32,363 nucleotides of DNA from an uncultured Eubacterium sp. (GTDB lineage: Bacteria; Bacillota; Clostridia; Lachnospirales; Lachnospiraceae). This document shows, piece by piece, positions 1 through 6,495 of the stretch; the first letter of the stretch is position 1; the number at the start of each line of letters is the position of its first letter. The position numbers and the translations under genes are program-made. The notes beneath the pieces were generated by a model. The model saw only the letters and a program-made list of their open reading frames with translations, did not search any database and was not told the origin of the DNA. The stretch is taken from the NCBI GenBank assembly GCA_947178105.1, contig CAMWXD010000049.1, positions 1 to 32,363 on the forward strand. Direction: 5' to 3'.

Positions 1-1
1 C

Positions 2-1192
2 GATTTTTATACCAGGGAGTATTTGTTAGATGAAAATGCAGCATTGGATGCCAGACTTTATGAGCCAGACGATTTCATCCTGTCGGAGTGTCAGGAGAAA
101 TGTTATGAACACTTTGCAAAGGGAAAAGAGGAGGAGATTCATGCCGCTAATTTGTATGATGGAATTAAATTTATGAGTTCCTGTATTTGCGGTTGTGTTA
201 TTTACCTTCTGGCAGGGAAAATAGCGATGCAGGGCGCGATTGGCACAGGGAGTATTCTATTGCTGTATGCAGCGGTCACTATGGTGATTGAAGCGCTTTC
301 GCATATTGCACAGATGATTACCGACCTCCGTAATAATAATGAGCATCTGATTAAATTTTTTCAGTATATGGATATGCCTGAAGCAGGAGGCGAAATAACA
401 GATGATGGTACGCTGGCATTGGAAGAATTGGAAGTTGTAAATCTTAGTTTCCGTTATCCAGAAAGTGATGCCTATGTTTTGAAAAATATAAATCTAAAAC
501 TCCATGCCAGAGATAAACTGGCAATCGTGGGGGAAAACGGGTCTGGCAAAACGACTTTGATTAAGCTGATCTGTAGATTGTATCAGCCTTCGGAGGGGAA
601 GATTTTACTCAATGGAACAGATATTGCAGATATTCCTTTTGAGAAATATATTGCCTGTATTGCTACCGTATTTCAGGATTTTTCTTTATTTCCTTTTTCT
701 ATTGGAGAGAATATTGCGGCATCCAGAGATTATGATGTGGCAAAGGTGGAAGAAGCGCTTGCAAAGGCCGGATTAGAGGAGAAGCTTTTGCAGTGGAAGA
801 ATGGAGTCCGGCAGCCGATTTTTAGTGATTTTGACGAGAATGGCGCAGGCCTCTCTGGCGGTGAACAGCAAAAGGTGGCGATAGCCAGGGCCGTATATAA
901 GGATGCAGAATTGATGGTTCTCGATGAACCGACGGCGGCTTTAGACCCTTATGCAGAATATGAAATTTATAAAAATTTTAGTGAGATTACAGAAGGTAAA
1001 ACCTTGATTTCAATTAGCCATCGCTTATCCTCCTGCCGTATGTGTGACAGGATTCTTGTGCTGGGCGAGGGGAAAGTTTTGCAGGAAGGAGCCCATGAGG
1101 AGCTTGTTAAGGATTTGGATGGGAAATATTATGCACTTTGGAGTGCACAGGCACAGTACTATTACGATTTTGAACCAAATACCCAGCAATAA
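2..1192 (+). CDS. ABC exporter half (permease-ATPase), 3' part
   Basis: This is the C-terminal part of a type-IV ABC exporter subunit in which membrane domain and ATPase are fused on one chain. The reading frame is open from base 2, so the start lies outside the window. The visible protein has the last transmembrane helices (about residues 50-110, counting from the TTG at 23), then a nucleotide-binding domain. That domain shows Walker A GENGSGKTT near 170, signature LSGGEQQKVAIARA near 275, Walker B LMVLDEPTAALDP and H-loop ISHR. All catalytic residues are present, including the Walker B glutamate and the switch histidine, so this half should hydrolyse ATP. The substrate is unknown; peptide, lipid or drug export are all possible. 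A weak hairpin follows the stop and the next gene is on the opposite strand, so it is probably the last gene of an operon entering from the left. Confidence 0.93.
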   Translation, partial: DFYTREYLLDENAALDARLYEPDDFILSECQEKCYEHFAKGKEEEIHAANLYDGIKFMSSCICGCVIYLLAGKIAMQGAIGTGSILLLYAAVTMVIEALSHIAQMITDLRNNNEHLIKFFQYMDMPEAGGEITDDGTLALEELEVVNLSFRYPESDAYVLKNINLKLHARDKLAIVGENGSGKTTLIKLICRLYQPSEGKILLNGTDIADIPFEKYIACIATVFQDFSLFPFSIGENIAASRDYDVAKVEEALAKAGLEEKLLQWKNGVRQPIFSDFDENGAGLSGGEQQKVAIARAVYKDAELMVLDEPTAALDPYAEYEIYKNFSEITEGKTLISISHRLSSCRMCDRILVLGEGKVLQEGAHEELVKDLDGKYYALWSAQAQYYYDFEPNTQQ

Positions 1193-1202
1193 TTAGGACA
1201 GG

Positions 1203-1232
1203 GGGCTGATCATGCTATGGTATTACAGCCCT
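1203..1232 (+). terminator. possible weak terminator after ABC gene
   Basis: GGGCTG (1203-1208) pairs with CAGCCC (1226-1231) around a 17-base loop, 10 bases after the ABC stop codon. No U-run follows (the next bases are TCAAGAAAA), so it is a poor intrinsic terminator and may only stabilise the 3' end. Confidence 0.3.
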
Positions 1233-1357
1233 CAAGAAAAATGCTTAGATACATATTGTACCTTTTGCATAGTAATTTCATTTTTATCTGTCACTCATGA
1301 TTTTTACAAGCAGATCAAATCGGTTCCCACGCTGTAATTGTTTTGTGTTATTGCGCA

Positions 1358-2230
1358 CTAATTTTGCTCTGACATTTCAAGTTCAGGATTTGTCAAAATG
1401 TGATTAATCATTGGTTCAGGATATTTTGCAAATAACTCAGGCTGTACCTTTTGTGTATTTCTCCAAATAGCGTATTCCTTGGAAAAAATTTTATGATCTG
1501 GCATAGGTAACTGCCGAAACAGTTCTTCGTCCCACAAACAGGCGGCAAGCTGATATAATCCATGTGCAGGTACAAAAAGCAATTTATCTGTATCAGCATC
1601 AAAATCCGTCCTCATAACCCCTTTACACACAAGTTCTAATTGCACTCCCGCTTCTTTTGGGTTTTTCTCATACATCGCAAGTAAGTAAGCGACTGTCGCC
1701 CGTTCCCATTGAGGCCTTTTTCCAGATACGAATTTTTTTGCCCTTGGAACAGCATCATCCAAAACGCTGTTGTCCCTGCGCCAAAGCCCGATCAGCATAT
1801 TGGTGGCGGGCCTGTATGCAGGAAAAATATGTGTTACCCGTTCCGTTTTGTGGGGGACAAGCAGATCCAGTGTTTTTCTATTTCCCACAGCAAGAGCGTC
1901 CAGCATATCAAGAAACGCCCAATAAAGAGACGATCCACACGTCAAAGAACAAAAACTTCTGAAACAATTTTCCTGATAAATAAGGTTATTCAGCCTATTC
2001 CAATCCTTATCCATCAGCACCTTCCCTAAACATTCTGCATACGGAAAAAATCCGATCTTTGCGTAGATACACTTGGAGACCTTCCCTGTTTTGCGATACT
2101 GTTCCATCATAAAATTGATATGTATCTCTATTACTTGTGACAGTTCTCCCCACCCGTTTCGATATGCTTTCGTAATTCTTTTCCATTCCTCTATAAATTC
2201 TGTTTCCCAATTTGTATGCTCTGCTGCCAT
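1358..2230 (-). CDS. hypothetical protein, possibly immunity-like
   Basis: This is a cytosolic protein of about 290 residues with no signal peptide and no membrane segment. It is rich in Trp, Cys and aromatic residues and looks mostly helical. The ATG at 2230 is preferred over a start 13 codons upstream because GAGGTG lies about 5 bases before it. I do not recognise a family with certainty. The helical repeat-like character (a WAFLDMLDALAVGN stretch, then GLWRRDNSVLDDAV) and an Imm51-like gene next door suggest a toxin-immunity type protein, for example something in the Imm49 direction. That is inference from texture and context only. Its upstream region is interrupted by the structured repeat at 2284-2449, which may have separated the gene from its original promoter. 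Confidence 0.7.
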   Translation of the reverse strand: MAAEHTNWETEFIEEWKRITKAYRNGWGELSQVIEIHINFMMEQYRKTGKVSKCIYAKIGFFPYAECLGKVLMDKDWNRLNNLIYQENCFRSFCSLTCGSSLYWAFLDMLDALAVGNRKTLDLLVPHKTERVTHIFPAYRPATNMLIGLWRRDNSVLDDAVPRAKKFVSGKRPQWERATVAYLLAMYEKNPKEAGVQLELVCKGVMRTDFDADTDKLLFVPAHGLYQLAACLWDEELFRQLPMPDHKIFSKEYAIWRNTQKVQPELFAKYPEPMINHILTNPELEMSEQN

Positions 2231-2275
2231 ATGGATCACCTCTTTTTCTTTAGTATAGCATAGAAACAATAGGAT

Positions 2276-2457
2276 ATCAAATAGTTACTTTTCACACCCA
2301 GACCTTTGCACTCCGCTGCAAAGGTCGTGAGAACGTGTAAATTCAGCCTAGAAGGCATCCAGTCCTTCGCCAAAGGCGAATTTTCAATGGACTGGATGCC
2401 GTTACTTTTCACAGCACAGCCGTTTTGTGGCTGGGGTGTGAAAAGTAACATCAAATA
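2276..2457. mobile_element. MITE-like structured repeat, copy A, with 8-bp target duplication
   Basis: The element spans 2284-2449 (166 bp) and is flanked by the direct repeat ATCAAATA at 2276-2283 and 2450-2457. The ends are inverted repeats: GTTACTTTTCACACCC at the left, and its exact complement GGGTGTGAAAAGTAAC at the right. Inside are three hairpins. The first has a perfect 10-bp stem (GACCTTTGCA, 2301-2310, with 2317-2326). The second has a perfect 12-bp stem (GGCATCCAGTCC, 2354-2365, with 2389-2400) enclosing a 6-bp TTCGCC/GGCGAA stem. The third (2401-2449) pairs 19 of 21 bases and reuses the terminal sequence. There is no coding capacity. Bases 2284-2400 recur identically at 20434-20550. 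Terminal inverted repeats, duplicated target and small size fit a non-autonomous transposable element moved by a transposase encoded elsewhere. Confidence 0.85.
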
Positions 2458-2488
2458 AACTGTAGGAAAGGAAGAATTTTTTATCCAC

Positions 2489-2517
2489 TTGTAGATTGTG
2501 CATTCCTTTGTTATAAT
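2489..2517 (+). promoter_or_regulatory. sigma-A-type promoter of the Imm51-like gene
   Basis: TTGTAG (2489-2494), a 17-bp spacer and a perfect TATAAT (2512-2517) predict a start near 2524 and a 5' leader of about 60 bases before the ATG at 2586. The -35 box is poor, the -10 is ideal. Confidence 0.5.
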
Positions 2518-2585
2518 AACATTAAATTATGTGAATGTGCTAAACTAAACGCAGAGGTAAATTGGGATTTAAGGAGGATCAGAAT

Positions 2586-3314
2586 ATGCAGGAGGCTGTA
2601 TGGAAAATACAAAAATTAGGAGTGCCGCCGGAGGGCTTTGAAGATGGCGGATGTCCAGGAACGGATGGATTTCCATCGGATGAAACCCTCGATCTGTGGG
2701 ACGAATATCAGGATGCTGTGGTGGCTATCAGCCAGCCTGTTACATGGGAAGAAGCGGAAGCCTTGATCAAGTGCTGCCCTACTGACCGAATGGCTGGAGT
2801 GGAATGGTCGTTATTGCACTGTATAGAAAGCTGTGTATCGAACCGTGATTTGCTGGAAACACCGGGTGAATTAGAAAAATATAAGAACTTAATTAAAAAA
2901 TGCAATTCAGATATGATGAAAGAAATGTTGTTGGAACGATTGGATTCGTATCTTTTAATGGAAACCACAAAACAGTTTGAAAACGAAATTGCACCTTTCT
3001 ACTGGGCGGAGGGAGGCACTGGCGCGTCTGTCTGTTTAAGCGAAGTGGGCGAATATCTGCAAGAGATTTTTGACACCCGCGCAGACGAGGGCTTTATTGG
3101 CAATGGTTATGATTGGGGGAGCCTGGCTCAAGTGTTTTTGGATGAAAAGTGTCCAAAACTGCAGGAAAAAATCAATTTTGACCCAGAAGCAGGTATGTTC
3201 TGTGCTTATTCAGAAGATAAAGAAGCGTTGGCGGACTTTATTCTTTGCTTCAAGAGGGCGTGTGAAGATAGAAACTTAATTTTGGACTTGTTCAGCCGGG
3301 CTGGACTGGATTGA
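2586..3314 (+). CDS. Imm51-family-like immunity protein
   Basis: This is a soluble, acidic protein of about 242 residues. The C-terminal third (GNGYDWGSLAQVFLDEKCP, then FDPEAGMFCAYSEDKEAL and a closing LDLFSRAGLD) matches my recollection of the Imm51 immunity-protein family. Such proteins protect the cell against a cognate polymorphic toxin delivered by a neighbour. The ATG at 2586 is chosen because AAGGAGG sits 8 bases upstream; the TTG at 2562 lies before that ribosome binding site. The N-terminal 100 residues are not recognised. No toxin gene is adjacent, so it may be an orphan immunity gene, which is common in accessory islands. The flanking mobile repeat and the decayed pseudogene support a high-turnover site. 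Family assignment is from memory of motif texture. Confidence 0.75.
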   Translation: MQEAVWKIQKLGVPPEGFEDGGCPGTDGFPSDETLDLWDEYQDAVVAISQPVTWEEAEALIKCCPTDRMAGVEWSLLHCIESCVSNRDLLETPGELEKYKNLIKKCNSDMMKEMLLERLDSYLLMETTKQFENEIAPFYWAEGGTGASVCLSEVGEYLQEIFDTRADEGFIGNGYDWGSLAQVFLDEKCPKLQEKINFDPEAGMFCAYSEDKEALADFILCFKRACEDRNLILDLFSRAGLD

Positions 3315-3372
3315 CCAGAAAAATGAGAGTCCGTAACATGAGGGAAAAGGATATCACATGAGGTAAATTGGT

Positions 3373-3593
3373 ATGAGAAAGGTTGTTTTATTTATAGCAA
3401 TGAGTCTTGACGGCTATATTGCGGATAGCCGTGGCGGAGTAGGCTGGTTAAATGGACAAGACAGCGATATATTCCAACTCTTTTAGGGTCTGGTATTCGG
3501 CTGTTTGGAAATCTGGAAAACGAAATAAAGCTGAAATTGCTTAAAACGCAAACATACAATGGAATCACAGATTTGGTTTATGTACGTAGATAA
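3373..3593 (+). pseudogene. dihydrofolate reductase family (RibD C-terminal domain) remnant
   Basis: Two ends of one gene survive with the middle deleted. The 5' piece (ATG at 3373, stop TAG at 3484) encodes MRKVVLFIAMSLDGYIADSR and 17 more residues, the characteristic N-terminus of RibD_C/DHFR-like proteins. The 3' piece is in another frame from about 3483 and encodes LGSGIRLFG and a tail ending DLVYVRR, with a stop at 3591. That is the conserved C-terminus of the same family. The intact protein would have about 170-180 residues, so roughly 100 codons are missing and the join is out of frame. A GAGGT ribosome binding site still precedes the ATG. The product cannot be functional. The join lies at about 3482/3483. 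Confidence 0.8.
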
Positions 3594-3649
3594 GGATTCT
3601 TCCAACGCCGCCCCAAGCCAGTCCGCCGCTCTATCATCCGGGAGCCAAT

Positions 3650-4381
3650 TTATCCGTCTTCTTCACAATAGTATTGAAAATACTGTTTTTTAAAAGCTGG
3701 ATAAGCTCCCCTGGGAAGATAGATCTGTTTTCCGTTATCCAGATGTATCATCTGTGTGCTGATGCTTTCTACATGTATGAGGTTTACAATGTAAGAAACG
3801 CCCGCTTTTGCAAATGCTTTATATTCAGCAAGCATCTCGTATAATTTTGCCATTGTCAGCCGCAGCAGATACTGTGTTCCGTCATTCAGATAAAGCTGCT
3901 GGCATTTTTTCTGTGCTTCGATATATAAGATGTTCTGGACGGGTATTCGGCAGAGGCTGCTGCCAATTCTTATAAGCAGGTATTTCTTTTGGCCTTCATT
4001 TATTTTTTTCCACACTTTGTCAAGAACCTGGAACAGTTCATGCTGGGATATGGGTTTTAAAAGGTACTGTACGGCGTCTACCTGAAAAGCTTCCAGTGCA
4101 TATTCTCTGGAAATGGTCAGAAAAATGATGCTGCACCGGCTTCCCATTTTCCGCAGTTCTTTTGCTGTGTCTACGCCAAGTTTTCCAGGCATGAAAATAT
4201 CTATGATAAGCAGGTCTGGCGTATAGTTTTTTTCCTGTACCATCCAAAGAAGTTCTTCTGCTTTTTGAAACTGTCTGATGGAAAATGTGAATTCGGGGTG
4301 CTGGTCCTGATAGAGCTTCAGCATGTTTTTTGATTTGTCAAGTTCTTCTGGTTTGTCGTCGCAAAGTGCAATATAATACAT
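3650..4381 (-). CDS. LytTR-family response regulator
   Basis: This is a 243-residue cytoplasmic transcription regulator of the AgrA/LytR type. The receiver domain (about 1-125) has the acidic pair D8-D9, phospho-acceptor D61 in IIDIFMPG, the switch Thr in IIFLTIS (about 89) and K109-P110. The LytTR DNA-binding domain follows (about 138-240) with the typical FAKAGVSYIVNLIHVESI and IYLPRGAY segments. The ATG at 4381 has GAGGTG about 5 bases upstream. It is divergent from the small membrane protein and GHKL kinase genes, which almost certainly supply its phosphoryl group. Family members bind paired direct repeats upstream of their targets. The 347-bp divergent region at 4382-4728 is the obvious place to look for such sites, but I could not pick out a convincing pair. 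Confidence 0.95.
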   Translation of the reverse strand: MYYIALCDDKPEELDKSKNMLKLYQDQHPEFTFSIRQFQKAEELLWMVQEKNYTPDLLIIDIFMPGKLGVDTAKELRKMGSRCSIIFLTISREYALEAFQVDAVQYLLKPISQHELFQVLDKVWKKINEGQKKYLLIRIGSSLCRIPVQNILYIEAQKKCQQLYLNDGTQYLLRLTMAKLYEMLAEYKAFAKAGVSYIVNLIHVESISTQMIHLDNGKQIYLPRGAYPAFKKQYFQYYCEEDG

Positions 4382-4431
4382 GAAACACCTCTTTTGCAGT
4401 CACTTAGTAGGATTTTTGCGTGTCAAATGTT

Positions 4432-4459
4432 ATTATAACTGTTTTCCGGGGAAAAACAA
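4432..4459 (-). promoter_or_regulatory. predicted promoter of the response regulator
   Basis: Read on the minus strand: TTGTTT (4459-4454), a 16-bp spacer and TATAAT (4437-4432). The spacer contains the palindrome TTTTCCGGGGAAAA. The leader before the ATG at 4381 would be about 45 bases. Confidence 0.4.
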
Positions 4460-4728
4460 TACACAATCTGACATGTTTTAGTTATTGCGTGTGAACAATA
4501 GCTTTACAGAAAAGCAACACAGAGAAAGGCTTCCGCAGCATTTTAGATGCGCAAAAGTCGATTGTTGGATTCATGATCTTTAGAAACTCCTCTGCTGTCG
4601 GATGCGTGCGTGGTAACTTTACAAATGATGCCGGGAAACATACAAAACATTCCTGAGAACTTTCAAAAGAATACATGGTTTGCTATACTTGGTTCAGAAC
4701 AAAAATGCTGAGTGCAGGGAGGGGAATT
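4460..4728. other. divergent intergenic region of the two-component locus
   Basis: No convincing gene is present; the short open frames here lack ribosome binding sites. An imperfect inverted repeat, AGTTATTG (4480-4487) with CAATAGCT (4496-4503), pairs 7 of 8 bases and could be an operator or small hairpin. TATACT at 4684-4689 is a plausible -10 box for the plus-strand pair, but no good -35 precedes it (TTTCAA at 4661-4666). That would suit an activator-dependent promoter. Confidence 0.4.
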
Positions 4729-4989
4729 ATGTTAAAAGGATTTGTCCGGCAGCTTGTTCAGATTGGATTAGCGATGGCTGCTATCTTTTGGGCTGGAAAC
4801 TGGGCAGTCCGTTATGCATATGAAAACAGAGGATATGATGCAATAGGCGGAGAATATTTATTTATTCCAGTCGTTTATCTGGGCGTTTATGAAGGAATCA
4901 GCTTGCTTTTGGATATACTGGAAGAAATACGCAGTAACAGGCTCAGAAAACGGCAGATGGAACAGGCAGTCCAAGATGAAAGGAGTTAA
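4729..4989 (+). CDS. small two-helix membrane protein next to GHKL kinase
   Basis: This is an 86-residue protein with two probable membrane helices (about residues 7-26 and 44-62) and a charged cytoplasmic tail (EEIRSNRLRKRQMEQAVQDERS). The start at 4729 is chosen because GGAGGGG lies 5 bases upstream; the ATG at 4675 has no ribosome binding site. The gene ends 6 bases before the kinase gene, so the two are cotranscribed and probably translationally coupled. I do not recognise a named family. Small membrane proteins beside AgrC-like kinases can be signal-peptide precursors, processing partners or kinase accessory subunits. This one lacks a recognisable leader/cleavage motif and has no Cys, so an accessory subunit is my preferred guess. 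Confidence 0.75.
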   Translation: MLKGFVRQLVQIGLAMAAIFWAGNWAVRYAYENRGYDAIGGEYLFIPVVYLGVYEGISLLLDILEEIRSNRLRKRQMEQAVQDERS

Positions 4990-4995
4990 GGAAAG

Positions 4996-6321
4996 ATGTT
5001 AGGAGGTTCCATTTGGGTGTCAATATTTCGAAATTGTCTGGGAGCATATTTAATCATGTCGGTATTTCTGATGCTGGACCGTCCCAGGTTTTCTAAGAAC
5101 AGAATGGTATACGGCTATCTTATGTTTATTGTACTGGCAGGAATTTCGTTCGGTATCTGGTATGTGCTGGATAATGAAAGTTTTATCCGTTTTTCTCCCA
5201 TATCGTCCATACCAGTGTGCGGGATTTTTGGCATATATATGAGCAGGGATACGATCTATCTGTCTTTATATAAAATATCGCTTGGATTCTATCTGCTGGC
5301 TTTGATTGTAGTTGCAGGCATTGATATTTCGCGTGTTTTTTTCGCGGGAAGCATATGGGCGGATATTATTGTCCGTATTTTGTTAGTAGCAGGAATTCTT
5401 TTGTTCATTAAATCTAAGGTCAGAAAACCTTTTCTGGAAGGGATTGATTATCTGAGAGAAGAAATGGACTGGTTTAGTGCGGTTACGGTAGTAGTATCGA
5501 TCCTGATCTCGGCGCTGTCAGCGTTCTGGCCTGGTGCGCGGGAGCTGTCTATGATCCGGCTGCTTCGAATTGTCATGCTGTTTTTTATGGCGGGGGTCGT
5601 TCAGTATCTGGTATTTCAGGTTTACCTGCACAGGGGAAAAGAACGCCGTTACCAGGTGGAAAATGAACTGCTTGAAACAAATGAACGGCTGATCCAGCGC
5701 CAGATGGAGCTGATGCATGAGTCGAAGGAGGAACTGGCCAGAATCCGCCATGATTCCAGGCATCACTGCCTTTTAATAGAAGAATATATCCGCAGTGGAG
5801 ATAAAGAAAAGCTGATTGCTTATGTAAAACAATACCGGTCAGAATTAGAGAGCCGGGAACTGGAAGAAAAGCATACTGCCATGCACTGCAGTGAAACGGT
5901 AAAAAATATTTTGTCAGTCTATACAAAACGGGCGGAGGAAGAAAATATTGAAGTGACGGTGGATGCAAGAATTGCCGGAGATATTGCGATCAGGGATATT
6001 GACCTGGTAGCTGTGATCGCAAATATTTTTGAAAATGCGATTCATGGATGCTGTATGTCTTTTGCGCCGGAGAAAAAAATTCAGATGTCGGTAACAAGAA
6101 AAAGAAATAAAATTGTGATTCAGTGCAGAAATACCTGTGCCCCAAATGTGAAATTGAAGCATGGGCTGCCAGAGCCTGCTAGGGATGGAGGCGGAACGGG
6201 GATTTTGAGTATTTTAAAGGTAGCTTCCTATTATAATGGGGAGACGGAGTTTTTCGTGGAGGGGGAGATGTTTGTCGTCAGGATATTGCTGAATATAAAT
6301 ATTGAAGTTTCTGGTGAATAG
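4996..6321 (+). CDS. GHKL-domain sensor histidine kinase (AgrC-like)
   Basis: This is a membrane sensor kinase of 441 residues. The N-terminal half (about 1-215) is a string of six or seven hydrophobic helices and forms the sensing unit. A coiled coil follows (HRGKERRYQVENELLETNER, about 213-235). The dimerisation/phosphoacceptor motif is ARIRHDSRHH, with H252 the likely phosphorylated residue. The ATPase domain is of the GHKL (HATPase_c_5) class, with N-box IANIFENAIHGC and G-box DGGGTGILSI. It probably phosphorylates the LytTR regulator encoded divergently at 3650-4381. The ATG at 4996 follows AGGAGTTAAGGA. Relatives sense cyclic or linear peptides or membrane stress; the ligand here cannot be read. 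The adjacent exporter genes could be targets. Confidence 0.95.
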   Translation: MLGGSIWVSIFRNCLGAYLIMSVFLMLDRPRFSKNRMVYGYLMFIVLAGISFGIWYVLDNESFIRFSPISSIPVCGIFGIYMSRDTIYLSLYKISLGFYLLALIVVAGIDISRVFFAGSIWADIIVRILLVAGILLFIKSKVRKPFLEGIDYLREEMDWFSAVTVVVSILISALSAFWPGARELSMIRLLRIVMLFFMAGVVQYLVFQVYLHRGKERRYQVENELLETNERLIQRQMELMHESKEELARIRHDSRHHCLLIEEYIRSGDKEKLIAYVKQYRSELESRELEEKHTAMHCSETVKNILSVYTKRAEEENIEVTVDARIAGDIAIRDIDLVAVIANIFENAIHGCCMSFAPEKKIQMSVTRKRNKIVIQCRNTCAPNVKLKHGLPEPARDGGGTGILSILKVASYYNGETEFFVEGEMFVVRILLNINIEVSGE

Positions 6322-6411
6322 TAGTATAATTATAAAAAATATATGGCAGGCCTGCTAAAATCCAGTGGTCTGCCATGCAGTGAATCAGCGTGTAGCCTTT
6401 GGCGTAAATCC

Positions 6412-6439
6412 AGCAGCCAGGGTTATAGGCTGTTTTTTT
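6412..6439 (+). terminator. intrinsic terminator between kinase and ABC exporter
   Basis: AGCAGCC (6412-6418) pairs with GGCTGTT (6428-6434) with one G-U pair and a 9-base loop, overlapping a run of seven T (6433-6439). It lies 57 bases before the ABC ATG. It may simply end the kinase transcript. An upstream AGCCT (about 6393-6397) could compete for AGGCT (about 6427-6431), so an attenuator is possible. Confidence 0.6.
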
Positions 6440-6495
6440 GGAATTTATGCCAGACGGGGCTGCATCGTTCACATGGACAGGGAGGGAAAGAAACC

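Noticed and set aside
2301..2400. CRISPR-like array in the hairpin repeat
   Set aside because: The hairpins differ from one another, are not regularly spaced repeats with spacers, and no cas gene is present.
2236..2454. 72-codon minus-strand open frame across the repeat
   Set aside because: It lies almost wholly inside the hairpin-rich mobile repeat, has no ribosome binding site, and its frame is a by-product of the inverted repeats.
4482..4676. 64-codon minus-strand open frame in the divergent regulatory region
   Set aside because: It has no ribosome binding site and no conserved features; I treat the region as regulatory.
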